A stretch of 64,000 bases of DNA from Setomelanomma holmii (lineage: Eukaryota; Ascomycota; Dothideomycetes; Pleosporales; Phaeosphaeriaceae), in assembly GCA_010015745.1 (NCBI GenBank), contig ML978198.1, positions 124,001 through 188,000 on the forward strand, read 5' to 3'. The notes beneath the pieces were generated by a model that saw only the letters and a list, made by a program, of their open reading frames with translations, did not search any database and was not told the origin of the DNA. This document shows, piece after piece, positions 55,457 to 64,000 of this stretch (position 1 is the stretch's first letter; each line of letters begins with the position of its first letter). The position numbers were made by a program, and so were the translations under genes.

Positions 55457-56590
55457 GGTTGAGTTGTGATGCAATCTACTTCTTCTTGTGAATTAAGCAT
55501 CTTGTCATTCGGAAGAGTTGATAGTATAGTGTAGAGCACGCCCACTTGCCATTCACATAGTGCGGGTGAGTATGCCCACGCGAGGTGCACCGCGGTTCCA
55601 CTGCGCTTGCCGCATCGCTCGAGTAGTAGGTCCAACAATGTAAATGAAATCTCTGTACGCAGCCGGAATCATCCTGACGAGCGATGATGGATGAGATGAC
55701 AAGCGATCAAGGACATCCATATTTAACACTCGACATATCACAAGATCCGAGTTTCAGACTCGTGAAGAATATGTAAAACATGAATCGTAGGGCTCGATGG
55801 TATAGAAGGCTGTAATCGTAGTCTCGAGTACAATCAGACTTCGAGCGGAGTGAACAAGCAAAGGAGCGGCAGCCTTGAGTAGAAAAGCTTCGGGAGGTGG
55901 GGCAGTGCCAAGCCGCTAAATTTCGATGGTCTTCGTGCCCGCGTTGTCGCGTCGCACTTCAGACGCACATTCGCCATGACGCCCACCACGAAACCTCAGC
56001 AACTCATCAAATCTTCACTATAGCGAGGCTACAATATGCTCAATAAACATTCCGGATTACACGCATGTCCGGCCTCGATGTTTTAGATGCCACTCAGCGG
56101 CTTGATAACTTTGCCCAAGTCCCAACAGGTTCATGGCATTGGTACTCAATTGCTGTGACTCTTAGATTTCGTGCTGTCCCAAGTGGTCTGTCGACTAAAA
56201 TGCCGAGCGGAACGACAGCAAAGCCTAACAGAACCTCGAGCTGTCCTCCAATTGTTGCACGACACTTCAGTGCATCTCGAATGACCCGCCGGGGTATTTC
56301 GCAGGAACTCGTCGGTAAGCCAAGATTTTCTATCGAAATGAGCCTTACTTGCATCTGCAGCCTATCCTCTACTACAGGGCAAGATGCTCGCAAACCTCTT
56401 ATCAGCTCTGGCCTAGATAAGTCCCTTACGAAATCACAATGTTCTCTCGAGCTCCTACCGTATAGCGTATTCGTTGTGTCTCCGGTCGACGCCACGATAG
56501 CGAACCTCGGCATCTCGCCACTTCGAGTACACTATGGTTTTTCGAACGCTGATTTGGCTGCGAACACACTTGCAATTCTCTAGCGTATGA
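55457..56590. other. Intergenic with ambiguous antisense frames
   Basis: Frames at 56065-56583 (plus, 172 codons) and 56094-56513 (minus, 139 codons) overlap almost fully. The minus frame has the more protein-like composition (VEDRLQMQVRLISIENLGL), but no family supports either. The rest is the promoter of the RING gene and empty spacer. Confidence 0.35.
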
Positions 56591-57672
56591 TCTGCAGCGC
56601 AGGAAAATACACTTGGAAAGCTACCTCTGAGCTTCAGGAATCGCCATCTCACCCTTACGTTGTTGGCAGGTCATGCTCTCCTGCATCCATTTCCCTTCGC
56701 GATTTATCCTCCAAAAGCAGCTGATACTGCGAGTTGGCACCTCGCGCCTGATCAAATGAAGCCGCATCACGATCAAGGCCGGTTGCATGTCCCGTTCGCG
56801 ATAAAGGTGATCGCCGACCCTGAGCCATTGGACCGCCTGCTGGATCTCGATCTTGGCAGCCGCCACATCACGCCTAAAGGGCGCACCGAGCCACCATTCC
56901 AGGGTGAGAATCTGGTCAGCGTGTTCATTATGTTCGAGGGTATCCGGAAGAAGATGATATGTATACCTTGCTTCCGGTACTATCAGAAGAATTACAGCCA
57001 TCCGAAGTGCTCCTGCACGCTCAGGAAGCGATTCCTGGAACGGTGGCTGTGTATTGTTTGTTTCATCGATGAGCAGGTCGCCAACGCTGAGCTTTCGCAG
57101 CAGGACATCACCGAGGAGGATGGGGATGTGATTGAGCGACTCTGTGGTTGTGGAACCCCAATAACACTTGAGGCCGGATACATGGAAATCTGCAATTGGT
57201 GCCGCGGGCATGTGCAGTACGAGGAGGACGAGTCCGACGATGACGCCAGCGCCAATGGTGCGGATACCTCCAGCACTATGGATGAGGACGATGACAACTT
57301 TCCACCTGGACATACAAACCCAGAGCCTGACGGAATCTACTACTGTCACAACAAAGACGGGACGCTCTCGGTTTTCTACCAAGGCCAGCGCATCAGCGGC
57401 GAGCCACTCGGGCATTCGATCCTTGCAGCACAAGCTATTCGTGACGGAAAGGACATGCCATGCACGTGCTGCGCGTGCCCGCATCTACCAGAACGTGAAC
57501 ACGAGCACCACGAGGGCCGTGGCGATCAGGGCAGGGACGAGGACGAGGACGACGGCGAAGAAGGACAAGATGAGCTACAAGACAACGACAACGATCGATA
57601 GCAGAGTCGGGCTACGACGACGATGCAATTGACTGGGACGAAGACGCTGCGCCGGACGTACATGAGGACTAG
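56591..57672 (+). pseudogene. Multi-cysteine family, copy A, 5'-truncated and frameshifted
   Basis: The coherent frame runs from about 56591, after a TGA, to 57601. It encodes LDRLLDLDLGSRHITPKGR, then CIPC, CSCTLRKRFLERWLCIVC, CGCG and MEICNWCRGHV. An acidic tail follows (EEDESDDDAS; DEDEDDGEEGQDE). These blocks match copy B at 63061-63924: LDHILDTNLGRRISIEPKG, CQCTLRERFVQRWTCVRC, CPC, MMCNWCKGKI. The N-terminal CVRC/CDEC pairs of copy B are absent upstream. At 57598 the tail frame stops, but one base over it continues AESGYDDDAIDWDED to a TAG at 57672, so a small indel has occurred. ATG 56756 is the first clear in-frame start and would drop more of the N terminus. Spaced CxxC/CxC pairs suggest zinc binding. 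The family is not one I recognise. Confidence 0.55.
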
Positions 57673-58598
57673 AATGGTGGCAAGGCGTATGTCCAGGCAT
57701 ATAGTCTAAGTTAGTATCTCGGACAAGATCGATAGTCCTGAAGGCCATCGCAAGATGACCGGCGCATCGAACACAAATTGAAACTTACATGAAGCCATCC
57801 ACGAGGCAGTCTTCCGGGAATATAACAATGAGGCAACGCGACATCATTTCGGTCGTACGTTCTTTCCCATGCATTGCAGGTGCTCTTGCCCATGATGTTA
57901 TAGCCAGATCGAGATCCCCGAAAACCCTTGGCATCGAAGCTTCCTCACCCCCAACAACACCGTCTTGCCTTGCGCCTCATGCACAACATCGTTATTATTA
58001 CCCAATCATCAGTCTTCTAGACCGACGACAGCCGCATCGAAAATCCCGAGGTTCATGGTGCGAGTGCATTCCGAGAGGTACGCGAAAAGAACGGCAGAGC
58101 ACGAGGGGCAACGCGTGCCTGGGCTGTAACAACGAGCAAGAGCTGAACCCCGGCGCAGAACGAAACGCTCCATATGAAGGAACGAAATTCGTGAATCAAA
58201 TCTCCCGTCGTTTTTTCCAGCGATGACAAGAAGCCCGAGCGGTGACGATACGATGCGGTGAGAATGCCCGTGCGGCAACGATATCCTTTGTGCCAAGATC
58301 TATCGCCCGAGGAGCTCGGTTCGTCGGGCAAGGCTGCGCGACGTTGCGAACAGTGACCTGCACTGATATCACGGCTGCAGCAACCCGACAGGTTGACGTG
58401 CATTCGGGCCCATTGAATACCAAGTCCCCAAGTGCCCGATATCTCGAGCAAACGCCTTTCACGATCATCACGGGGGCAAACACTCACTGAGCTAAAGCCC
58501 TCCGGTTCCTCACACAAACACTTCAGTACAAAGGTCCGCAGCACCATCATCCATGATTCTCATCGCCTCGGAAGCTCTGCTTGACACCTGGCCGCATC
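57673..58598. other. Intergenic, no gene assigned
   Basis: Frames 57789-58226 (plus) and 58009-58296 (minus) overlap and lack a recognised domain; the minus one contains an isolated CPSC. The last 100 bp are the leader of the SulP gene. Confidence 0.35.
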
Positions 58599-61214
58599 AT
58601 GAGTGGAAGCAAGATAAGAATCTTCCTCAGCGAAAAGGCGACGAAGGCCTTAGGCATCTCCTCGGACGAACGTCGCAAGAAGACTGCTTCGCTGGAGCAG
58701 ATTGCAAGGGAGACGATCAATCAGACCTATCACGAAGACCACCCGTCAGTCGCGGAATGGTTTCGAGGATTGGTGCCTTCTTCGGCAGGCGTTGCTGAGT
58801 ATGTCGCTGAACTGTTTCCTTCGGCACAGTGGGTGAGGAGGTATAATCTGCATTGGGTGATGGGGGATGTTATTGCTGGTACGCTACCTGTAAATCCAGA
58901 CATTGTAAGATCTTTCTAACAATGTGAAGGCATAACTGTAGGTCTTGTTGTTGTGCCGCAGGCTATGGCGTACGCGCTGCTTGCGCGGTTGTCGCCGGCC
59001 TTCGGCCTTTACACAACTTTTACTGGAGCATGCATATACTGGATCTTTGGCACATCAAAAGACATTGTTATTGGAGTAAGTGCTGGAATCCTGGTCTCTC
59101 ATCTGCTCGGACCATACTTACATACTGTCAGACAACCGCCGTTGGATCACTACTTGTTGGCAGTGTGATTAGCAAGGTGGAAGCAGAGCATCCCGGAGTT
59201 TACAAGCCAGAAGCCATTGCGCACGCTCTTTCATTTCTCGCCGGCGCTGTACTACTTGTTCTTGGTATCTTGCGACTGGGATGGCTTATCGAATTCATAC
59301 CCTACGTCCCCATCTCGGCGTTTGTCACATCGGCTAGTATCACGATCATCTCGACGCAGTTGCCGACTGTGCTCGGCATCACTGGCATCAAAACCCGCGA
59401 AGCACCATACAAGGTGTACGTCAACACCCTGAAAGGCTTGCCGAGGACGAGTCTAGACGCGTCCATTGGGATCAGCTGCATTGTGCTTCTCTATGTGATA
59501 CGAAGCTGGTGCGCAAAGATGGAGGTACGGCAGCCAGCGAAGAAGCGTGTATGGTCATTGCTCTCATCTTTACGGTTGACCTTCGCCATTCTGCTTTATA
59601 CTCTGATAAGCTGGCTGGTGAACCGAAAGATGCCGGAAGGACAGGAAAATTTTCGCATCGTCGGGCACATTGACAAGGGTAAGTACTTCATACTTGACTC
59701 ATGAATTGTCCGCTAAGAGCTGTGCAGGCTTCAGTCACGCCGGTGTTCCGAAGATGGATGGTGAGCTATTCGGGCTAGTTGCAACGGAGCTACCAGCAAT
59801 CGTCGTCATCCTGATCGTCGAACACATTGCCATCGCCAAGTCGTTTGGTCGAATCTTTGGTTACACCGTGCAGCCGTCCCAAGAGATGCTCGCGCAAGGT
59901 GCTTCGAACATGCTCAGTCCCTTCGTTGGAGGCTACGTATGTACTGGCTCGTTTGGCGCATCCGCCGTGCTCAGTAAGGCTGCAGTGCGCACACCACTTG
60001 CTGGCTTGTTCAGCGCGATGGTCCTGATCCTCGCACTCTATGCACTCACGGCTGTCTTTTACTACATTCCCAACGCTGCGCTCGCAGGCTTAATCATACA
60101 CGCCACCTTCAACCTCATTACACCACCAAGGTCATTGGTCAAGTACTGGCAGTTCTCTCCGTTCGAGCTGTTCATATGGGTGTGCGGTGTGGTCATTGCA
60201 TTCTTTACCAACCTCGAGACCGCCATCTACGTCACCGTTGGTCTGTCATTCGCTATGATTCTTATCCGGATGGCGCGAAATCCAGGCAGGTTTCGTGGTG
60301 CAGTCGGCGTGACACGAGTTGTTCGCAACATGCCATCACAAGATGCACCGACGTCCTGTTCCAGCTCAGCCCGGACTCTTCAAATACATGCCGAGGAAAC
60401 ACGACAGGTGTATCTACCATATGACACCAAAGACAATCGCAATCCAGATGTCAGCGTCGAGCCCCCGTACCCCGGCGTCTTCATTTACAGATTCGCCGAG
60501 AACTTCAACTACATTAACCAGGCCTACCATATCGATCATCTCACTACATACATCAAGTCGCATACGCGTCGCACGCAGTCTGATGATGGCATTCGCCCCG
60601 CGGACCGACTATGGTGCGAAGCCCCACCATCGAAACAACTCCTAGAGCAAGAAGCAGACCTTCCCACGCTGAAGGCGGTCGTGTTAGACTTCTCCACTGT
60701 GAACATAATCGACATCACCAGTCTCCAAGGCTTGATCGAACTTCGCAGCACACTCGATCGTTACGCCGCGCCTACGCTTGTCGAGTGGCACTTTGCATGC
60801 GTACACAATAGCTGGACGCGTCGAGCGCTCGCCTTCGCTGGTTTCGGCTTCCCTGCTGGAAACAGTCTGGATGAGCTCGGGAATTGGTGTCCGGCGTACA
60901 CGATTGCAACAAGTCTCGCGGGTGCGACGGAAGAGGATCAGCGGGAGTTGGAGAGCTTGAGACGAGAATTAGCTGGTAAGGATGAAGAGAAGCAGAGTAA
61001 TACAACGGCGCTGCCGGTAGAGGTGAAAGAAGAGAAACAAATATCAACCATGACGCCTCTATACGGGGTTGGCAGACCCTTCTTTCATATTGATCTACAC
61101 GACGCGGTCGATATGGCGGTACGAGACGCGAAGAGGCAAGATGAGCGTTGGCATATCGTTGATTCGTCGATGTGCACGAGTACGCTTGAGAGTGGGCGGG
61201 ACAGTTCAGTCTAA
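58599..61214 (+). CDS. SulP-family sulfate permease with C-terminal STAS domain, 819 aa
   Basis: Four exons (58599-58878, 58930-59075, 59132-59678, 59728-61214) are joined by introns of 51, 56 and 49 nt in matching phases. ATG 58599 gives MSGSKIRIFLSEKATKAL. The SulP core begins GDVIAGITVGLVVVPQAMAY, the family signature, with AYALLARLSPAFGLYT next. It continues through about a dozen helices (LSFLAGAVLLVLGILRLGWL, AFVTSASITIISTQLPTVLG, FVGGYVCTGSFGASAVLSKA). From about residue 545 the cytosolic STAS domain includes AVVLDFSTVNIIDITSLQGL. Fungal SulP proteins import sulfate by proton symport at the plasma membrane for cysteine and methionine synthesis. Length and order match Sul1/Sul2 and Neurospora CYS-14. 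Unbroken, in contrast to its flanking orphans. Confidence 0.93.
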
Positions 61215-61428
61215 GCATTTGCTTCTTGCGACTTGCATATAGCATCAGCGGCATTCTGGCATAGCGAGCATAGGCGCAAACGAATTGCTTCCATACTTTC
61301 CTGTTTGCGAGCACTGCGCCATACGACGTGAAGTGGAGCAATCTCTCCGCTTATATTAACATAATTCTACTACTGGACTTTGACATTCACGACTCAAAAC
61401 CCTACACACACGATCTTCGCTCTGCTTC

Positions 61429-61848
61429 ATGTCTTCTCCCCGGATTACGCACTATCGCCTTCTTCAAAACCAGTTAGCGACGAACACTATACTTAAAGAC
61501 AAAGCACCGCAGCACATCACAGAATGCGAACAAGCGCTAAAAAAGCTACGACCAAACGGCGAATAGGTTAAGCACGCGCTAGACGCAAGGGCGAACCAGA
61601 AAAATCTCCTTTCTGAAGAAAACGAACAAGTCGTACCATGAGATGTGATCGCGAAAGGGCAAGCCCACCAGCTGGCTAGGGACACTGAGAGTATGGGGAA
61701 AATACCGAAGGAGATTGCGCAGGCGCATGAGAGATTGGGAGAGCTGGAGCAGAGCGGTGAGGAGTTGAGGAGGGAGATGGAGAAGATGAGCGAGGACTTT
61801 ACAGAGAAGGAACGGCGTGAGATCACGGAGAGTAGAGAGTCGATATAA
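61429..61848 (+). pseudogene. First copy of a tandem coiled-coil pair, two in-frame stops
   Basis: From ATG 61429 the frame MSSPRITHYRLLQNQLATN matches the next gene's start MSSPRVTRYYSLQSQLATN nearly residue for residue. A TAG at 61564-61566 and a TGA at 61639-61641 interrupt it. Before and after, the phase is unchanged for 140 codons and stays coiled-coil (AHERLGELEQSGEELRREM). It ends at 61848. The live copy at 62116 has no stop in this region, so this copy is decayed. Confidence 0.75.
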
Positions 61849-62115
61849 GAACAGCGACTAGTCCAATGGCACTTACACGCCAAGGGCTCAGGATTGAATA
61901 GGTGCATTGTGATATACGCACTCCATAGGAAAGAATGTGACATGGTGCACTCTGCTGGACTTCAGGTATGGTTTGCTCTGCGATCCGTATTTGAGAATGA
62001 CACGAGCAGCTGACATGGAGGGAAGCAAACTCTTCGCAGCTATCAAAGACGTGTCGTGCCATCGTCTGCTCGAGTTACGCCTCATTGATAGCTCACCTGA
62101 AGGCTTCTCAATCCA

Positions 62116-62525
62116 ATGTCATCGCCACGCGTCACACGCTACTACAGCCTTCAAAGCCAGCTAGCGACGAATAACACACTCATGCAGGGGGCAACACAGC
62201 AAATCACGGTTTCCGAGCAAACGATCCGACAGCTAGAGTCTAAAGCTGAACAGATCGAGCGGGAGGTAGAGGATCTTCAGTTCAGCATGAAAGACATGAT
62301 TCCCTTCCTTGTCGGATCGGAGTATCCTGAGGCTCAAGCAAAGATGGAGGGGCTGCAGCATCAGTTAGCAGCGGTTGCGAAGGATATGGGGACATTATCG
62401 AAGGGAACTGCTGAGACGCAAGGGAAGTTGGTGGATTCAAAGGCAAAGGAAGCGAACATTAGGGTGAGATGGAGCATTTGTGGCAGGAGATGACGGTGCA
62501 GGAGAGAGCCCAGGTAGGCATGTGA
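62116..62525 (+). CDS. Second copy of the tandem coiled-coil pair, 125 aa or longer
   Basis: ATG 62116 opens a 125-residue coiled coil (TIRQLESKAEQIEREVEDL, KMEGLQHQLAAVAKDMGTL) ending in this frame at 62493. After KAKEANIR the heptads would continue one base over as EMEHLWQEMTVQERAQVGM to a TGA at 62525, which aligns with the end of the first copy (EKMSEDFTEKERREI). This suggests a small 3' frameshift, or a shortened but functional protein. The function is unknown. Confidence 0.55.
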
Positions 62526-63060
62526 ACTTTGCCATCGCAATCATAATGACATACGTAGTAGTCCCGTACACCACTATCGAAGCGTGATATGCTTTACACA
62601 CCATCATGCAATACGTACCTAGGGAACTAAGAAGTGCTCAGCAACTACTTGTTGGCGTTTCACCTGTCAATTTTCATACTCCCAAAGCAGTTTGCCACGA
62701 GCCTGGCGCATGAAACGCTGTGCAGCAAGCTCTCCTCGTCTTACTATAATGTGGATGCTGTGTCCGGGACCTTTTCAACCACTTCTTGCACGGAGCCCGG
62801 GACGAGGAAACTATGTGTGGTTCAATAATCTACTGCCGCCTCTATATCTCTCAAGTTGTCCGTTTCATCTTGTTAAGCTGTACGTACATGGCGATATCCT
62901 TACCCCTCTTCCGATGGCTTTTTTCCCGCACCAGTTGCAATGCCGTAATGCGACCTGGTGTACCAGCACCCTGGTATATGGAATATGATCGTGTTTTCGA
63001 TATCCTATAGTCTCTCAAATGCATCGTGGGAGATACCTATCCTATAACCTCGTTTCTACC
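62526..63060. other. Intergenic, no gene seen
   Basis: Convergent spacer between the coiled-coil pair and the multi-cysteine gene. Short frames only; it contains both 3' ends. Confidence 0.4.
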
Positions 63061-64000
63061 TCAATTTTCATTCGTCCCCTCCGGCGAAGCGTCGTCATCT
63101 ATTCCCCGCTCCTCCCATTCTAGCAGCATACTCCGGCTGAGATCTTCAGACAATACCCAGACCTGCGTTGCTCCAAGCGCATCATATGGGTCCCCAGACC
63201 CATCCGCCTGATCATCTTCATCTTTCGTCTCGACCTGTTCGTCCTCCTCGTCGTCCTCCCCTTCGATGATCTTGCCTTTGCACCAATTGCACATCATTCG
63301 CCAAGTCTCCGGCAACTCCGACTCCTCAAGATCCTTGGCGCACGGACAGATACGTCGCTTGTCTGTGACCATCTTGTTCGTGTAATCTTCATGGCTCTCA
63401 TGTATACCGCAGCGCACACACGTCCAGCGCTGCACAAATCGCTCACGGAGAGTACACTGACATCGCTTTTGTAAGCCTCCATCTTTAACAAAGCACTCGT
63501 CGCAGCGATACAAGATGCGCATCTTGACAATGATGTTGAAGTGCACCATAATCGCTCGTCCTTCGAGAACACCTCCAATAGGTCCTTTGGGCTCGATGCT
63601 AATTCGCCGGCCGAGGTTTGTATCGAGGATATGGTCCAGCGATTCCGGACGAGCAGCAAATTCGGAATCAAGAACTACACCGACGCGACCGACATCGTGC
63701 TGCGGCTTATACTCGTCTAGTTCAGCAAACCATGGGCGATTGCGAGCCAGGTTCATGTGTTTGGGTGGGAAGAGCCGCACGAAGGAGTCCGAGAACTGAA
63801 CGTGGCCGGCCCACAAGCGAATATTTCCAGGGCCGGCATCCTCGACGAGGGATTGGTATATCATATGGACGCGGCACTCATCGCAGGTGTTGACGCCACA
63901 CCGTACGCAAGGATGTTTTTCCATTTCAAGGTCGGTATCTTCGCCGCCACAAGTTCCATACCTTCGAAGAGCTCCCCCGGGGTGGGGCGGAGATATGTGG
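63061..64000 (-). CDS. Multi-cysteine family, copy B, open to the right edge
   Basis: The minus strand is open from the window edge to a stop at 63061. The first ATG is at 63924 (MEKHPCVRCGVNTCDECRVH), but the same frame stays open upstream and reads ALRRYGTCGGEDTDLEMEKH, so the true start is probably outside the window. Cysteine pairs in order: CVRC, CDEC, CDEC (after MRILYR), CQCTLRERFVQRWTCVRC, CPC and CNWC. A conserved LDHILDTNLGRRISIEPKG lies before the third pair, and an acidic tail (EGEDDEEDEQVE) after the last. The spacing implies two or three zinc sites, possibly a treble-clef or RING-like arrangement. No known family is recognised. Copy A lies at 56591-57672 in the opposite orientation. 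Confidence 0.65.
   Translation of the reverse strand, partial: HISPPHPGGALRRYGTCGGEDTDLEMEKHPCVRCGVNTCDECRVHMIYQSLVEDAGPGNIRLWAGHVQFSDSFVRLFPPKHMNLARNRPWFAELDEYKPQHDVGRVGVVLDSEFAARPESLDHILDTNLGRRISIEPKGPIGGVLEGRAIMVHFNIIVKMRILYRCDECFVKDGGLQKRCQCTLRERFVQRWTCVRCGIHESHEDYTNKMVTDKRRICPCAKDLEESELPETWRMMCNWCKGKIIEGEDDEEDEQVETKDEDDQADGSGDPYDALGATQVWVLSEDLSRSMLLEWEERGIDDDASPEGTNEN

Noticed and set aside
56065..56583. Plus-strand 172-codon frame as a gene
   Set aside because: It overlaps a more protein-like minus-strand frame (56094-56513); neither has a recognised domain, so neither was called.
1..64000. Stop-codon reassignment or programmed readthrough as explanation of the in-frame stops
   Set aside because: TAA, TAG and TGA all occur as internal stops, the following base context differs from site to site, none shows the TGA-CTA readthrough context, and the conserved genes use all three as normal terminators. 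One-base frameshifts in the same class of genes also need a different cause.
1..64000. Repeat-induced point mutation (RIP) as cause of the stops
   Set aside because: Some TAG/TAA could come from CAG/CAA, but others need a different change (EthD Tyr position), single-base indels are not produced by RIP, and the affected genes are not visibly AT-shifted.

Overview
The window looks like nuclear DNA of a filamentous or yeast-like ascomycete, most likely a dothideomycete. Genes are short-spaced on both strands. Introns are 45-65 nt with GTRNGT donors, CTRAY-type branch sites and YAG acceptors. Protein families are fungal: DAL5-type MFS permeases, a secreted dipeptidyl peptidase IV, a CUE5-type adaptor, a SulP sulfate permease with STAS domain, and an NTF2-like/flavin monooxygenase fusion. 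Species is not determinable; a black yeast of the Mycosphaerellales is a guess from the orphan coiled-coil families.

Layout. 1-7.3 kb: coiled-coil genes off the left edge, an SGNH hydrolase and a long broken gene combining a membrane anchor, coiled coil and zinc fingers. 8.4-20.2 kb: intact metabolic and transport genes (DPP IV, an MFS permease, a molybdenum-cofactor-sulfurase-like PLP enzyme, an MDR oxidoreductase), with a 128-bp hAT-type MITE at 11.9 kb. 20.3-28.4 kb: a broken coiled-coil gene, a CorA-like channel and a second MFS permease that does not splice cleanly. 29-32.2 kb: flavin monooxygenase and SDR. 33-37.7 kb: orphans, an F-box-like gene with a nonsense codon, and CUE5. 37.7-41.1 kb: no recognisable gene. 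41.1-47.7 kb: a multipass membrane protein, an F-box remnant, a DAO-type oxidase, an EthD gene with a nonsense codon and a hydroxyacid dehydrogenase. 48.3-55.5 kb: an ankyrin gene with a nonsense codon, a cluster of coiled-coil paralogues and a RING gene broken within the RING. 56.6-64 kb: two diverged copies of an unrecognised multi-cysteine family flank a SulP permease and a tandem coiled-coil pair.

The main pattern is a two-speed window. Twelve conserved enzymes, transporters and adaptors (about 18.5 kb of coding sequence) are unbroken. About a dozen lineage-restricted or ankyrin/F-box/RING/coiled-coil genes each carry one or a few in-frame stops or single-base frameshifts within otherwise coherent reading frames. 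TAA, TAG and TGA all occur, so codon reassignment is unlikely. Relaxed selection on redundant or fast-turnover genes explains this better than random sequencing error, which should also hit the conserved genes. The clearest candidates for undescribed families are the multi-cysteine proteins at 56.6 and 63.1 kb, the three-exon coiled-coil family at 50-52.4 kb and the membrane/coiled-coil/zinc-finger gene at 4.2-7.2 kb.
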